DNA of 64,000 nucleotides from Clostridium sp. CAG:288. Its GTDB lineage: Bacteria; Bacillota_I; Bacilli_A; RFN20; CAG-288. The notes beneath the pieces are model-generated. The model was given only the letters and a program-made list of their open reading frames with translations, did not search any database and had not been told where the DNA came from. This document shows positions 25,520-35,641 of this stretch, piece after piece. The translations under genes were made by a program, and so were the position numbers. Where the stretch lies: assembly GCA_000437395.1 (NCBI GenBank), contig FR898163.1, positions 18,564 to 82,563 of the forward strand, written 5' to 3'. Position 1 is the stretch's first letter. Every line of letters starts with the position of its first letter.

Positions 25520-26873
25520 AATAGGAAGTAAACTTGAAAGTTTCTTTAGTTCTATTTATGACAAACTTTTGGAACTTAGATTAAAGTTTATAGCTTCTTC
25601 ATCAAAAACTAAGGCCTCATTCTTTGTGATGGGCCTTGGACAAATTTTATATAAGCAATACATTAAAGGAATTTTGTATTTGCTTAGTGAAATAGGTTTT
25701 ATATTGTTCTTTGTTTTAAAGGGCGGAGAATTAATATATGGGTTCTTTACTTTAGGATTGAAAGAAGCAGACCCATGGTTAGGAATTAAAGGTGACAACT
25801 CGGTTATTATGATGATTTTGGGCATCTTTAGTTTCTTGGTATTAATATTTTGGATCTATTTATATGTTTCAAATATCAAAGATGTATTCAATATAAATAG
25901 AATGGTTGATGAAGGAAAGGAAATTCCATCATTTAAAACATCGGTTAAAGAATATGTCGATAAAAAATTCTATAAAATAACTTTAGCTTTACCGATCATG
26001 TTTGTCTTGGTATTTAACATAATACCTATCATTTTTATGATTTGTATCGCTTTTACAAATTATGGTGGTGAAATTGTTCCACCAAAGCTAGTTGATTGGA
26101 CTGGCTTTGCTTCATTTGAAAAGGTCTTTTCGTTAAACGGAATATTACCAACTTTAACAAAAATATTAGGATGGAATATATTGTGGGCTTTTTCTTCAAC
26201 GTTTTTAAACTATTTCTTAGGCTTAGGTTTGGCTTTATTATTGAATAAGAAAATAGTTAAAGGAAAAGCTATTTGGAGATCATTTCCAATCCTTGCTTAT
26301 GCAATTCCTGGATTTATTACCTTATGCGGATTTAAATTTATGTTCTCTAATGGTGGCCCTATTAACCAAATAATTACTGCAAATGGTGGAAGTGTTATTC
26401 AATTCTTAGGATTAGATTCAAAGTGGATTGCTAGATTAATAGGTCTATTGGTTAATGCTTGGCTAAATATTCCAACAACTATGCTTTTAGCCACAGGTAT
26501 TTTATCTAACATGAATACGTCGTGCTATGAAGCAGCAAAAATTGACGGTGCTAGTCCAGCAAAACAGTTTAAAGATTTAACTTTACCTTTTGTAGTTTTT
26601 GCTACGACTCCGACATTGATTTCTCAATTTGTTTCTAACTTTAATAACTTTGGTGTTTTCTACTTCTTACGTGGTGGACTTTATATGGATGGATATTTCA
26701 ATGCATCTGATACTGATTTATTAATCAACTGGTTATATAACTTATCAATTGCTAATAACTACTATTCAATAGGTGCTGCTATTTCTTTAATTATATTTAT
26801 TATAACTGGTGGAATATCGCTAATTGTGTACGTTAGAAGTAACGCTTATAAAAAGGAGGATACATATCGATGA
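25494..26873 (+). CDS. Maltodextrin ABC transporter permease, MalF type
   Basis: A 459-residue inner-membrane subunit. An extra N-terminal part (about 35-125) has two or three helices before the usual six-helix permease domain. The EAA loop that contacts the ATPase is YEAAKIDGASPAKQFKDLTLP. The ATG lies inside the end of the binding-protein gene (26-base overlap), with AGAGG about 15 bases upstream, so it likely depends on translational coupling. It forms a heterodimer with the next gene's product. Confidence 0.9.
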   Translation: MKKFTLFNKIGSKLESFFSSIYDKLLELRLKFIASSSKTKASFFVMGLGQILYKQYIKGILYLLSEIGFILFFVLKGGELIYGFFTLGLKEADPWLGIKGDNSVIMMILGIFSFLVLIFWIYLYVSNIKDVFNINRMVDEGKEIPSFKTSVKEYVDKKFYKITLALPIMFVLVFNIIPIIFMICIAFTNYGGEIVPPKLVDWTGFASFEKVFSLNGILPTLTKILGWNILWAFSSTFLNYFLGLGLALLLNKKIVKGKAIWRSFPILAYAIPGFITLCGFKFMFSNGGPINQIITANGGSVIQFLGLDSKWIARLIGLLVNAWLNIPTTMLLATGILSNMNTSCYEAAKIDGASPAKQFKDLTLPFVVFATTPTLISQFVSNFNNFGVFYFLRGGLYMDGYFNASDTDLLINWLYNLSIANNYYSIGAAISLIIFIITGGISLIVYVRSNAYKKEDTYR

Positions 26874-27709
26874 AGAAAACAAAAAAAGTGAGTAAGACAT
26901 TGGATATAATCTTTACTTATTTAATACTATTAGCTGTTTCTTTTATTTTCTTATTCCCATGCTTATGGTTGATATTAGCTTCTTTTTCCAAGAGCGGATC
27001 TATCTATTCTTTTAACGGATTCTTTCCAAAGGAATATTCATTAGATACATTTAAGAAATTGTTCTTAGACACGACTATGTACAACTTTCCAAGATGGTTT
27101 ATCAACTCTCTTGTCGTAGGTATATTTTCATCTTTATTCGGTACTATTTTAGTTGTTTTAACAGCTTATGTTATTTCATTTTTCGAATTTAAAATGCGTA
27201 AACCATTAATGAAAATAACATTAGTCTTAGGAATGTTCCCATCATTTATGGGTATGGCAGCTGTATATATCTTAATGACACAATTTAAGATGGTTAATTC
27301 TTTATGGGGGTTAATACTTATATATTCTGCAGGTGCTCCAATGGGTTATCTCGTTCAAAAAGGTTTCTTTGATACTGTACCATCTTCAATTTATGAAGCG
27401 GCTAGAATTGATGGAGCTTCAAACGCTCATATATTCAAAACATTGATCTTACCAATATCTAAACCAATAATTGTTTATACCGCTTTGACATCTTTTACTT
27501 GGCCATGGAGTGACTTTATTCTTCCTAAGTTGTTATTAAAAGAAAAGTCGAATTATACTGTAGCAGTTGGCTTAATGTCACTAGGTGAAACAGAGTTTGC
27601 ACGTTTTGCAGCTGGTTCAATTTTTATAGCTGTTCCTATTGTTATATTCTATTTCTTATTACAAAAGAATTTAGTCTCAGGTTTAACAAGTGGAGCTTCA
27701 AAAGAATAG
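26870..27709 (+). CDS. Maltodextrin ABC transporter permease, MalG type
   Basis: A 279-residue six-helix permease with the EAA loop IYEAARIDGASNAHIFKTLILP. It begins in an ATGA overlap with the preceding permease and has AAGGAGG upstream. Length and helix spacing are normal for MalG. The late segment TWPWSDFILPKLLL is typical of the family. It pairs with the MalF-type subunit and the ATPase encoded next. Confidence 0.92.
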   Translation: MKKTKKVSKTLDIIFTYLILLAVSFIFLFPCLWLILASFSKSGSIYSFNGFFPKEYSLDTFKKLFLDTTMYNFPRWFINSLVVGIFSSLFGTILVVLTAYVISFFEFKMRKPLMKITLVLGMFPSFMGMAAVYILMTQFKMVNSLWGLILIYSAGAPMGYLVQKGFFDTVPSSIYEAARIDGASNAHIFKTLILPISKPIIVYTALTSFTWPWSDFILPKLLLKEKSNYTVAVGLMSLGETEFARFAAGSIFIAVPIVIFYFLLQKNLVSGLTSGASKE

Positions 27710-27718
27710 GAGAAAAAT

Positions 27719-29416
27719 ATGGCAAATGTTAAATTAGAAAACGTTTATAAAATATATCCCAATGGTGCTAAAGCAGTTAAAGACTTTTCTTTAGATATTC
27801 AAAATGAGGAATTTGTCGTTTTTGTTGGGCCTTCTGGTTGTGGTAAATCTACTACTTTAAGAATGATTGCAGGCCTTGAGGACATAACAGCTGGAAAAAT
27901 ATATATCGATAACGTTTTAGTTAACGATTTAGAACCAAAAGATAGGGATATATCTATGGTCTTCCAAAACTATGCTTTATATCCAAATATGACAGTTTTT
28001 GAGAATATGGCCTATGGATTAAGATGTCATCACGTCAAGGAAGATGAGATTAAAGAAACAATAAATAGTGCAGCTGAAATTTTAGGCATAACAGACTATT
28101 TAAATAGAAAACCTAAAGAACTTTCAGGCGGTCAAAGACAAAGAGTTGCTTTAGGTAGAGCTATTGTTAGAAAACCAAAAGTATTTTTATTAGACGAACC
28201 ACTTTCAAATTTAGACGCTAAGTTACGTGTTCAAATGAGAAGTGAAATTTCAAAATTACATGAAAAGTTAAAAACTACTTTTATTTATGTTACTCACGAT
28301 CAAACTGAAGCTATGACTATGGGCAGCAAAATTGTAGTAATGAAAGATGGTATTATTCAACAAGTTGATACTCCTTTAAATTTATATAATCATCCTGTAA
28401 ATACATTTGTAGCTACTTTTTTAGGCTCGCCACAAATGAACTTGTTAGAAGGAAAAATAATAAAAAGAAAAGACGAATTCTATTTTGTAAGTGGAAATCT
28501 TGAAGTATTAATTAACGAATCCATGCTTCTTCAAATGAAAAATTATAAAGAAGATATGGATGTTTATTTAGGTATTCGACCATCAGATATATCTTTATCT
28601 AATGAAGGATATAAGACTAAAGTTGAATTGATAGAGCAATTAGGTAATGAAACTATTCTCTATGTTAATTTGCCTGGCAAGGAAGATATGTCAATTGTCT
28701 CTAGCACTGAGAAGAATCTAAGAATAATTAATGGTGATGAAATAAACTTAAATTTTGATTTAAATCACATTCATTTATTTGATAAAGAAACAGGACTTTC
28801 TTTAGTACAAACAAATGTCATTAACGAAATTGATGGAGTTTTATACGACGCTTTTGGAAAAATTTGTTTAAACGATTTAGTTATTAACGATGAAAGAAAA
28901 TCTCATTTTATAAAAGATGATTTAAAAAATATCACTATAAAGATATCGTCAGATGATATTTCTTTCAATCCAATTGATGATAGCATCAGCGAAGAAGTTA
29001 AAATTAAAAAGATTGTTAAATACTTGTCTTATGATGTTGTGTTTGCAACGTTAAACAACGATAAACCAATAGTTATAAAAACGACAAAAAATGATTTGAA
29101 AGAAGGAGAACTTGTCAAAGTTTATATTCCTTTTGAAAAAGCTGAATATTACAAAGATAATGAAAAAGTTTATTCTAAACTTTTAAGTAAAGATACTAAA
29201 TGCTTGGATGTTAATTATAAAAAGACTCGTTCATCAATAATTCTTACTCTTCCTAAAGGCGTCAAGAGTAAAGAAAAACAATATTTAGTTGAAAAAAGAG
29301 AAGAAATTAATGATGTTTTAGTTTTAAAGCTTTTAGGAAATAAATCAAAAGATACCTTATTTGTCAAATTAGGATTGGTTGATTTGTTTGAAGGACAATT
29401 TGTTTTTATCAAATAA
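27719..29416 (+). CDS. MalK/MsmX-type ABC ATPase with a long C-terminal extension
   Basis: A 565-residue protein, about 195 longer than the homologue at 2005-3117. Residues 1-about 365 are a standard MalK: Walker A GPSGCGKSTT, LSGGQ, LLDEPLSNLDAKLR, VTHDQTEAM and a TOBE region with GIRPSDISL. The extra part (about 370-565) contains segments such as IVIKTTKNDLKEGELVKVYIPFEKAEYY that look like one or two further TOBE/OB-like repeats. In MalK the TOBE domain binds regulators such as MalT and EIIA, so the extension may be an added regulatory surface. It ends the alpha-glucan operon. Confidence 0.88.
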   Translation: MANVKLENVYKIYPNGAKAVKDFSLDIQNEEFVVFVGPSGCGKSTTLRMIAGLEDITAGKIYIDNVLVNDLEPKDRDISMVFQNYALYPNMTVFENMAYGLRCHHVKEDEIKETINSAAEILGITDYLNRKPKELSGGQRQRVALGRAIVRKPKVFLLDEPLSNLDAKLRVQMRSEISKLHEKLKTTFIYVTHDQTEAMTMGSKIVVMKDGIIQQVDTPLNLYNHPVNTFVATFLGSPQMNLLEGKIIKRKDEFYFVSGNLEVLINESMLLQMKNYKEDMDVYLGIRPSDISLSNEGYKTKVELIEQLGNETILYVNLPGKEDMSIVSSTEKNLRIINGDEINLNFDLNHIHLFDKETGLSLVQTNVINEIDGVLYDAFGKICLNDLVINDERKSHFIKDDLKNITIKISSDDISFNPIDDSISEEVKIKKIVKYLSYDVVFATLNNDKPIVIKTTKNDLKEGELVKVYIPFEKAEYYKDNEKVYSKLLSKDTKCLDVNYKKTRSSIILTLPKGVKSKEKQYLVEKREEINDVLVLKLLGNKSKDTLFVKLGLVDLFEGQFVFIK

Positions 29417-29459
29417 CTATTTGTTACCTCCCTCCACAAATAGATGTTTGAATAAATAT

Positions 29460-29492
29460 GACTCTAAATTGAAAAAATTTAGAGTCTTTTTA
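29460..29492 (+). terminator. Terminator of the alpha-glucan operon
   Basis: Eleven-base-pair hairpin (29460-29470 with 29476-29486) followed by five T. Confidence 0.9.
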
Positions 29493-29574
29493 TTTATATA
29501 GAGTATTTGATTTGCATTTATTTTAATTTAGGGCCATATTAATAATGATTAATATGTTTTAATTTAAATAAACC

Positions 29575-29605
29575 TTGACATAAAGTATAGTTTAGGTGAT
29601 ATATA
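29575..29605 (+). promoter_or_regulatory. Promoter of the DUF3737-PatB unit
   Basis: Perfect TTGACA at 29575-29580 with GATATA (17-base spacer) or TATATA (19-base spacer) ending at 29605, about 33 bases before the DUF3737 start. Confidence 0.6.
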
Positions 29606-29637
29606 AACATGGATTTAATTAGAAGAGAAGTGGAATT

Positions 29638-30480
29638 ATGAAGAAAAAAGTTATTCAAGAATTATTAGTAGGTGAAAGAGCCTTATTTCAGGCTAAGGAT
29701 TTAAGTATATTTAATTGCACATTTGAAGATGGTGAATCTCCATTAAAAGAAAGCAGCAATATTGATTTGCATGAAACAAACTTTAAATGGAAGTATCCTT
29801 TATGGTATTCAAATAATGTTACTTTAGAAAATTGTGTTTTGTTTGATACAGCTCGTTCAGGTATTTGGTATACTCACAATATTGAAATAAATAATTCACT
29901 TATTGCTGCACCTAAAACTTTTAGAAGAACAAACAATATTCGTTTGAATGATGTAGATATGCCTAACGCTTTGGAAACATTGTGGAACTGTCAAGATATT
30001 GAAATAAATAACGCATCAATTAAAGGTGACTATTTTGGTTTCAACTCTAAAAACTTTAAAGGAACAAATATTAATTTAGTTGGAAACTACTTCTTTGATG
30101 GTGGCTCTAATATTGAAATTCACAATTCTAAATTAATATCTAAAGATGCTTTTTGGAACTGCGAAAATGTCGTTGTGTACGATTCGATTATTTATGGCGA
30201 ATATTTAGGATGGAATTCTAAAAACATTAAATTTGTTAATTGTACAATCGAAAGTTTACAAGGTATGTGTTATATGGATAACGTCGTATTAGAAAATTGT
30301 AAGTTAATCAATACTACATTAGCTTTTGAATATTCTAACGTTAATGCCACTATAAAAGGCTCCGTTGATAGTGTCTTTAATCCTTCATCAGGCATCATAA
30401 AAGCTGATCATATTAAAGAGTTGATTATGGATGAAACAAAAGTTGATCCATCAAAGACAAAAATCGTTACAGGTGAGTAA
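29638..30480 (+). CDS. DUF3737 right-handed beta-helix-like protein
   Basis: A 280-residue protein with no signal peptide. Short repeats of about 20 residues, such as NNVTLENCVLFDTARSGIWYTHN and ENVVVYDSIIYGEYLGWNSKN, are characteristic of DUF3737, whose members are predicted parallel beta-helices. The function is not known. It lies two bases before a PatB/MalY gene and likely shares its mRNA; this pair is often seen together, which suggests, but does not show, a link to sulfur amino acids or an associated small molecule. Confidence 0.85.
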   Translation: MKKKVIQELLVGERALFQAKDLSIFNCTFEDGESPLKESSNIDLHETNFKWKYPLWYSNNVTLENCVLFDTARSGIWYTHNIEINNSLIAAPKTFRRTNNIRLNDVDMPNALETLWNCQDIEINNASIKGDYFGFNSKNFKGTNINLVGNYFFDGGSNIEIHNSKLISKDAFWNCENVVVYDSIIYGEYLGWNSKNIKFVNCTIESLQGMCYMDNVVLENCKLINTTLAFEYSNVNATIKGSVDSVFNPSSGIIKADHIKELIMDETKVDPSKTKIVTGE

Positions 30481-30482
30481 TT

Positions 30483-31658
30483 ATGAAATACGACTTTGAT
30501 AAGTTGACAGACAGATTCAATCAAAATTCCTTGAAATGGGATGTTCAAAAAAATGAACTTCCTATGTGGGTTGCTGATATGGACTTTGAAGTAGCACCTG
30601 AAATAGTAAATGCTCTTCGAGAAAGATTAGATAAAAAAGTATTTGGATATAATATTATTCCTAACGAATGGAATAAAGCTTATGTAAATCACTGGAAAAA
30701 TAAACATGGATATGAAATGAAAGAAGATGAACTTTTATTTTCTACAGGTGTTGTTCCAACAATATCTAGCTTGGTTAGAAAGTTAACGACACCAGGAGAA
30801 AACGTTTTAATTCAAACACCAGTTTATAATATTTTCTTTAATTCCATAGTTAATAATGGTCGTAATGTTTTAGAAAGTCCACTAATATATAAAGATGGCA
30901 AGTATGAAATTAACTATACTGATTTGGAAGAGAAATTATCTTTAGGTCAAACGACTATGATGATTTTATGTAATCCACATAATCCTATAGGAAAAATTTG
31001 GAGTAAAGACGAATTAGCTAAAATTGGTAACTTATGCCATAAATATAACGTTATAGTTTTATCTGATGAAATACATTGCGATATAACTGATCCTGATAAA
31101 AACTACATTCCTTTTCAAAGTGTTAATGAAGAGTGTAGGGATATATCAGTTATGGCTATGGCTCCGACAAAATGCTTTAATATTGCTGGTTTACAAACTT
31201 CAGCTATATGTGTTCCTAACAAGTTTTTAAGACATAAAGTTTGGAGAGCTATTAATACTGATGAAATAGCTGAGCCAAACACGTTTGCAATTCAAGCTGC
31301 TATTGCTGCTTTTAATAATGGCGAAGAGTGGCTTAGTGAAATGCGACAATATGTATATGAAAATAAGCAAATAGTTTCAAAATATTTAAAAGACAACATA
31401 AAAGAAGTTTATTTAGTACCTAGCGAAGCAACATATCTTTTGTGGATAGATTGTTCAAAGATAACAGAGAACACATTAGATTTGTGTGATTTCATAAGAA
31501 AAGAAACTGGCTTATATGTATCTGATGGAGTTCAATATGGAAAAACAGGTGCTAATTTTATAAGACTAAATATAGCGTGTCCAAAAGAGCGTTTATTAGA
31601 TGGGTTAAACAGATTTAAAATAGGTATTGAAAAATATATAGAATTAAAAAAGAATTGA
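30483..31658 (+). CDS. PatB/MalY-type PLP aminotransferase or cystathionine beta-lyase
   Basis: A 391-residue fold-type I PLP enzyme. The start DFDKLTDRFNQNSLKWD, the LPMWVADMDFE motif, NPHNPIGKIW, LSDEIHCDI and the PLP-binding Lys in MAPTKCFNIAGLQ identify the PatB/MalY subgroup, which typically splits cystathionine or cysteine S-conjugates to homocysteine, pyruvate and ammonia. Some members are aminotransferases. The ribosome site GGTGAG overlaps the end of the DUF3737 gene, so translation is coupled. A terminator follows at once. Confidence 0.9.
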   Translation: MKYDFDKLTDRFNQNSLKWDVQKNELPMWVADMDFEVAPEIVNALRERLDKKVFGYNIIPNEWNKAYVNHWKNKHGYEMKEDELLFSTGVVPTISSLVRKLTTPGENVLIQTPVYNIFFNSIVNNGRNVLESPLIYKDGKYEINYTDLEEKLSLGQTTMMILCNPHNPIGKIWSKDELAKIGNLCHKYNVIVLSDEIHCDITDPDKNYIPFQSVNEECRDISVMAMAPTKCFNIAGLQTSAICVPNKFLRHKVWRAINTDEIAEPNTFAIQAAIAAFNNGEEWLSEMRQYVYENKQIVSKYLKDNIKEVYLVPSEATYLLWIDCSKITENTLDLCDFIRKETGLYVSDGVQYGKTGANFIRLNIACPKERLLDGLNRFKIGIEKYIELKKN

Positions 31659-31697
31659 TATCGGTCTAGTATATCTAGATTAGATATCAATCTTTTT
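31654..31697 (+). terminator. Terminator after the PatB gene
   Basis: Long hairpin with outer arms ATTGATATC (31654-31662) and GATATCAAT (31683-31691), an inner palindrome around CTAGTATATCTAG, and TTTTT at 31693-31697. It overlaps the PatB stop codon. Confidence 0.8.
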
Positions 31698-31698
31698 A

Positions 31699-32991
31699 TT
31701 ATAAATCAAGGCTGTCAGAATCAAGTAAGAAATCAATAATGTTTATTATTAAGTAGCCTTTTTCAGTTTTCCAAGGCTTACCAAAGTCTTGAGTTACAAT
31801 TATCTTTTTGAAAGAGTCATTTATTTTATCTAATGACTATGTTTCCTGATTCATTTTCTCTTCATTAGGAATTGAAAAAGCTGATTGTATGTAGTATTTA
31901 TTCATTCCTTTATTACAGACAAAATCAACTTCTAGTTGAATTTGTTTTTGCTTTTTTTTATCTCTAATTGTATGCTCTATAATGCCGACATCAACAGCAA
32001 AGCCTCTAATAATTAATTCGTTATAAATTATGTTTTCCATTATATGAGTTTGTTCTTGCTGTCTATAGTTAATTCTGGAGTTTCTTAATCCTATATCTGT
32101 AAAGAATATTTAAATGGTGAATTAATATATTTTTTACCTTTTATGTCGTAACGTTCAGCTTGTTCTATTATAAAAGAATCTTTTAACATGTTTATATAAT
32201 TAGATAAGGTTACATCAGTCACCTTAATTCCGTTTGATTTAAAAGTGTTAGCAAGTTTGGTTGGGTTTGTTAACGAACCAATTGATGATGCAAGGATATT
32301 AAATAGAGAATCAATAACTGTATTATTTTTTATATTATTTCTTTCTATAACATCTTTTATGTAAGTGTTATTAATTAAATCTTTTAAATACTTAATTTTT
32401 TCTTCATCAGTTTTCTTTAGTATTAAAGAAGGCATACCACCAAACATGCTATATTCATTCCAAACATCAAGTTTATCTTTATTTGCGCATGAAGAATAAT
32501 ATTCGCTAAAAGATAAAGGATAAACTCTTACTTAATCACCTCGTCCTCTAAACTCAGTCAATACATCTGACGATAAGAATTTAGAATTAGATTCAGTTAT
32601 ATATATATCGACATTGTCTAATCGAAGCAATCCATTTAATATTCCGTATAAACGTATTTCGTTGTCATTTTTAATTTCATCATTTTTTATAGCAAATTGG
32701 ACTTCATCTAACAATATAAAATACATTTCTTTTTTGTTTTTTATTCGTGAATATAAATATTTTGAAAGATTGTCAGGATCCCTATATTTTATATTTTTAT
32801 CATCATCTAATATTAATGTAATAATATTACTTTCTTTAACTCCAGACTTGATTAAATGATTATAAAATAAGTTAAATAGCAAAAAGCTTTTTACCACATC
32901 TTCTTATTCCTGTGATAATTTTTATTAGCCCGTTTTGCTTTTTGTTTATTAATTGATCTAGGTATAATTTTCTATCAATAATAGTGCTCAT
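31699..32991 (-). pseudogene. Ruined DUF4143-type AAA ATPase
   Basis: Joining the frames reconstructs a protein of about 430 residues: MSTIIDRKLYLDQL, Walker A GIRRCGK, LLDEVQ, RGRGD-VRVYPLSFSEYY, FGGMPSLIL, then DIGLRNSRIN and a C-terminal LEVDFVCNKG nuclease-like segment. It carries an extra A in Walker A (T5 run at 32888-32892 on the plus strand), TAA at 32532-32534, a lost base near 32099-32106 and TAG at 31837-31839. It is a close relative of the gene at 54663-55912. This family of ATPases is common in gut anaerobes; function is poorly known. With four lesions it cannot be functional. Confidence 0.88.
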
Positions 32992-33055
32992 TTTGTTACC
33001 TCAATTTGGCTAAATATAACATGTTAGCTTTTTCCAAAGTGAGATGTTATAAAAA

Positions 33056-33910
33056 TTACTTGTTACTATTTATTTTCTCATTACTTTTGTCAAAATATTT
33101 TTTATAACTTCTTTTACAATAATTTGGATGTTTGCATTTTTCGTTATCGCTATAAGAAAAAGAATATTGTCCATTAACTTTCCATCTATTTAATATTCCA
33201 GGTTTGATAGCATCTTTGGGGCAGTTAAAAACACAACGCATGCATATCATGCAATTTTCTTTAAAATATACTTTGTTGTTTTTAATTATTATATTTTTAG
33301 TTGGACAATTCTTTTCACATAAGCCACAGTGGATACAATTATTGTTTACTTCAAATCCGCTACCAATAATATGTGCACCTGGTTGTTCAATTCTTAAAGC
33401 GTTAGAAACAAATTTAGTGCCTAAGCTATATTTTATAACTATTCTTTTTTTATCAAGTATTTCTTTAGCGTCAAGTGGTATTAATTCTAAAATGGTTTTC
33501 CACATTTTGTAAGCCATTTTGTCTGAATGTCTAAAAATAATGTTATAAGGCATTAAATAGTGATATTCGTTAAATATAGTTATTCCTTTGTTTTTTAAAA
33601 TTGAAGTCAATTTATTTGATGAACCATTATTTAACGTTAGTCCTTCTCCAGATGTTTTAACTATATAAGTAGGCAAATCTTCTTTAAAAAAACTTATGTT
33701 GTTAAAATAATCTAAAACTATTTTAGGAGCGTTAAAAGCATGTACTGGATAGCCGATTATTAAGATATCTATATCAGTTGGAATATATTCTCCACTTTCA
33801 ATTTTTATCATTTTAACTTCATTATTTTGTATTTTAAAAAATGATTCAAATTCTTTTAAAACTTTTTCAGTATTGCCAGTACCTGAAAAATAAACTATAG
33901 CTATTTTCAT
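33056..33910 (-). CDS. EFR1-family flavodoxin-ferredoxin protein
   Basis: A 284-residue cytoplasmic redox protein. The flavodoxin-like part (1-about 150) has the FMN-binding loop YFSGTGNTEKV. Two 4Fe-4S clusters follow: CIHCGLCEKNC (about 197-207) and CMICMRCVFNC (about 223-233). A basic Cys-containing tail (CKHPNYCKRSYKKYF) ends the protein. It would pass electrons between flavin and iron-sulfur carriers. Its ATG overlaps the stop of the frameshifted epimerase gene as ATGA, so both belonged to one operon and may act on the same substrate. Confidence 0.88.
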   Translation of the reverse strand: MKIAIVYFSGTGNTEKVLKEFESFFKIQNNEVKMIKIESGEYIPTDIDILIIGYPVHAFNAPKIVLDYFNNISFFKEDLPTYIVKTSGEGLTLNNGSSNKLTSILKNKGITIFNEYHYLMPYNIIFRHSDKMAYKMWKTILELIPLDAKEILDKKRIVIKYSLGTKFVSNALRIEQPGAHIIGSGFEVNNNCIHCGLCEKNCPTKNIIIKNNKVYFKENCMICMRCVFNCPKDAIKPGILNRWKVNGQYSFSYSDNEKCKHPNYCKRSYKKYFDKSNEKINSNK

Positions 33911-35422
33911 TTTGATACCTCTATAAAGTCTTTTAAATCTTGGTCAAATTTATAGACATAGTTTTCATCTTTTGAATGAGAATCGTACCAAAGTTGGGCA
34001 ATTATTTTATCTTTTTTAGCTAGTCTATCATAATCCCAAATCAAATTTTTATAAGACGAAGTAACCCAGTGACCAGCACCTAAAATTGTATATGGACGAG
34101 CTATAAAAGTGTTCCCATCTTGATCTTCCCACATTAGTTTTTTTATATATATCACCTTTACTAAAGGCGTTGGATATTAGTTTTCCTCCGTGGAGCAAAG
34201 CAACATTACGTAAGTCTTCAAGAGAAATTTCTGATAGAGGTTTTTCTATATCGTAGCCATAATTTAAGTTGTTTATGGTAACTTGTTTTTTATTTGGTAA
34301 TTTATATTGCTTCCATGTTTTAGGTATTTTATCAAACTCTTCTGATCCTTTAAAATATGCAACCATCCTAGGTTCATCGTTACGTAAGTACCAATAATAT
34401 GGAGAACTTGAATCGTTTTTTCTAACTTTATCAATAACAATTTTTTTAAGTAATTTTTTAGGAATGATTCTTCCTAGCTCATAGTACCAATATTTTTTAT
34501 GCATTTGTTCCCAATAAAAATCAGAACTTTCTGTTTGATAGTGAAACAAGTTTTCTAATACATCACCATCTTTAAACCATACACCATGGAAATTACGTGT
34601 TATGGTGTAATTTGGAGCAAAGAAATCTTTAACAGAAGCTCCCATTAATTTGAACCCTTTATCAAATACTTCATAACCTAAAAGTTGGTTTTGTTTTCCG
34701 CCACCAATGTTATAAACTTTATTCCAAAAATTTTTATTTAATTTGTGCTCATAGTCTTCGTGTAATAGTTTTGCAATTAATATTCCGCTATCGTGTGCTG
34801 TTACCCATTCTAGTGGTGCATCGAATCTAGTGTGAAACATTAGTCCATCCTTCATGTTATCTTTTAACATGTTTGTGTGATACATAGCTGTTTGTCGAAG
34901 TATTAAAAATGAATCGATATTTGATTCAAGCACATTAAATTCAGATCTAATTTTAGTTAATGAATATATATCAAAAGGAGTTGGAATGAGTGGGTCACCG
35001 ACGCGACCATAAGCGTTTGCTAAAGATCTGTTACCATATACTGCTACTGTTGATATGTGAATTAGTTTTGGCTTGCTTGATGAATTTTCACAAGCTTGAA
35101 TTAAATTTTTAACACCTATTTCATTGCAGTTGATAGCAGCTTTAATATTCTTATCTGAATGTGGAGGTATAACAGCAGCCATGTTTATAACATAATTAGT
35201 ATTGTTAGTTAATTCTTCAATAGCTTTTGAGCTATTCATATCTCCTAATATATATTCTACTTTTATATTACCTTTTATTTTATTTAAAAGTTTTTGAAGC
35301 TTAATTACTTTTTTATTTGATCTAACTAAAAGCTTTATTGATGTTATTTCAGGTAGAGTGCAAAGCTCTTTTAAAACAGCTAAACCCATATTTCCAGTGG
35401 ATCCAGTAATGCTAACAATCAT
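33907..35422 (-). pseudogene. NAD(P)-dependent epimerase/oxidoreductase (extended SDR) with a single frameshift
   Basis: The N-terminal Rossmann domain is intact (ITGSTGNMGLAVLKEL), with the SDR Tyr-Lys pair YSLTK, followed by a long C-terminal part. At a T7 run (34138-34144 on the plus strand) the frame slips: the upstream frame ends after 457 residues, while the correct continuation KLMWEDQDGNTFIARPYT runs to TGA at 33907. Removing one base restores about 505 codons ending in the ATGA overlap with EFR1. Either a very recent mutation, phase variation or a sequencing error. Predicted to modify a small molecule or sugar together with the EFR1 protein. Confidence 0.75.
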
Positions 35423-35552
35423 GTAAGTAAGCCTCCGTACTTATAATTTTAAAATATAGTGATTTAAAAAAGAAGCAAAATATTTTTCTGCGTTTTATTG
35501 AACAAGGCATATTACAAATTGACTAGTTTGTCAAATAATCTTTTATATATTT

Positions 35553-35579
35553 TTAGCACTCAACACTTGACAGTGCTAA
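35553..35579 (+). promoter_or_regulatory. CIRCE element (HrcA operator)
   Basis: TTAGCACTC, nine bases, CAGTGCTAA: the CIRCE inverted repeat with one mismatch in the right arm (C for G). It overlaps the -35 of the hsp20 promoter, where HrcA would block transcription until heat shock. Confidence 0.93.
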
Positions 35580-35594
35580 AAATATGACTATAAT
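35567..35594 (+). promoter_or_regulatory. Promoter of hsp20
   Basis: TTGACA (35567-35572), 16-base spacer, TATAAT (35589-35594), both perfect hexamers; the -35 lies inside the CIRCE element. Confidence 0.9.
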
Positions 35595-35641
35595 AGTAGC
35601 TGTAGTTGGAAATGAGATCCAACTTACAGGAGGTAATTATT

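Noticed and set aside
33907..34155. An 82-codon frame as a separate small gene.
   Set aside because: It is the frameshifted end of the epimerase gene; removing one base in the T7 run joins the two.
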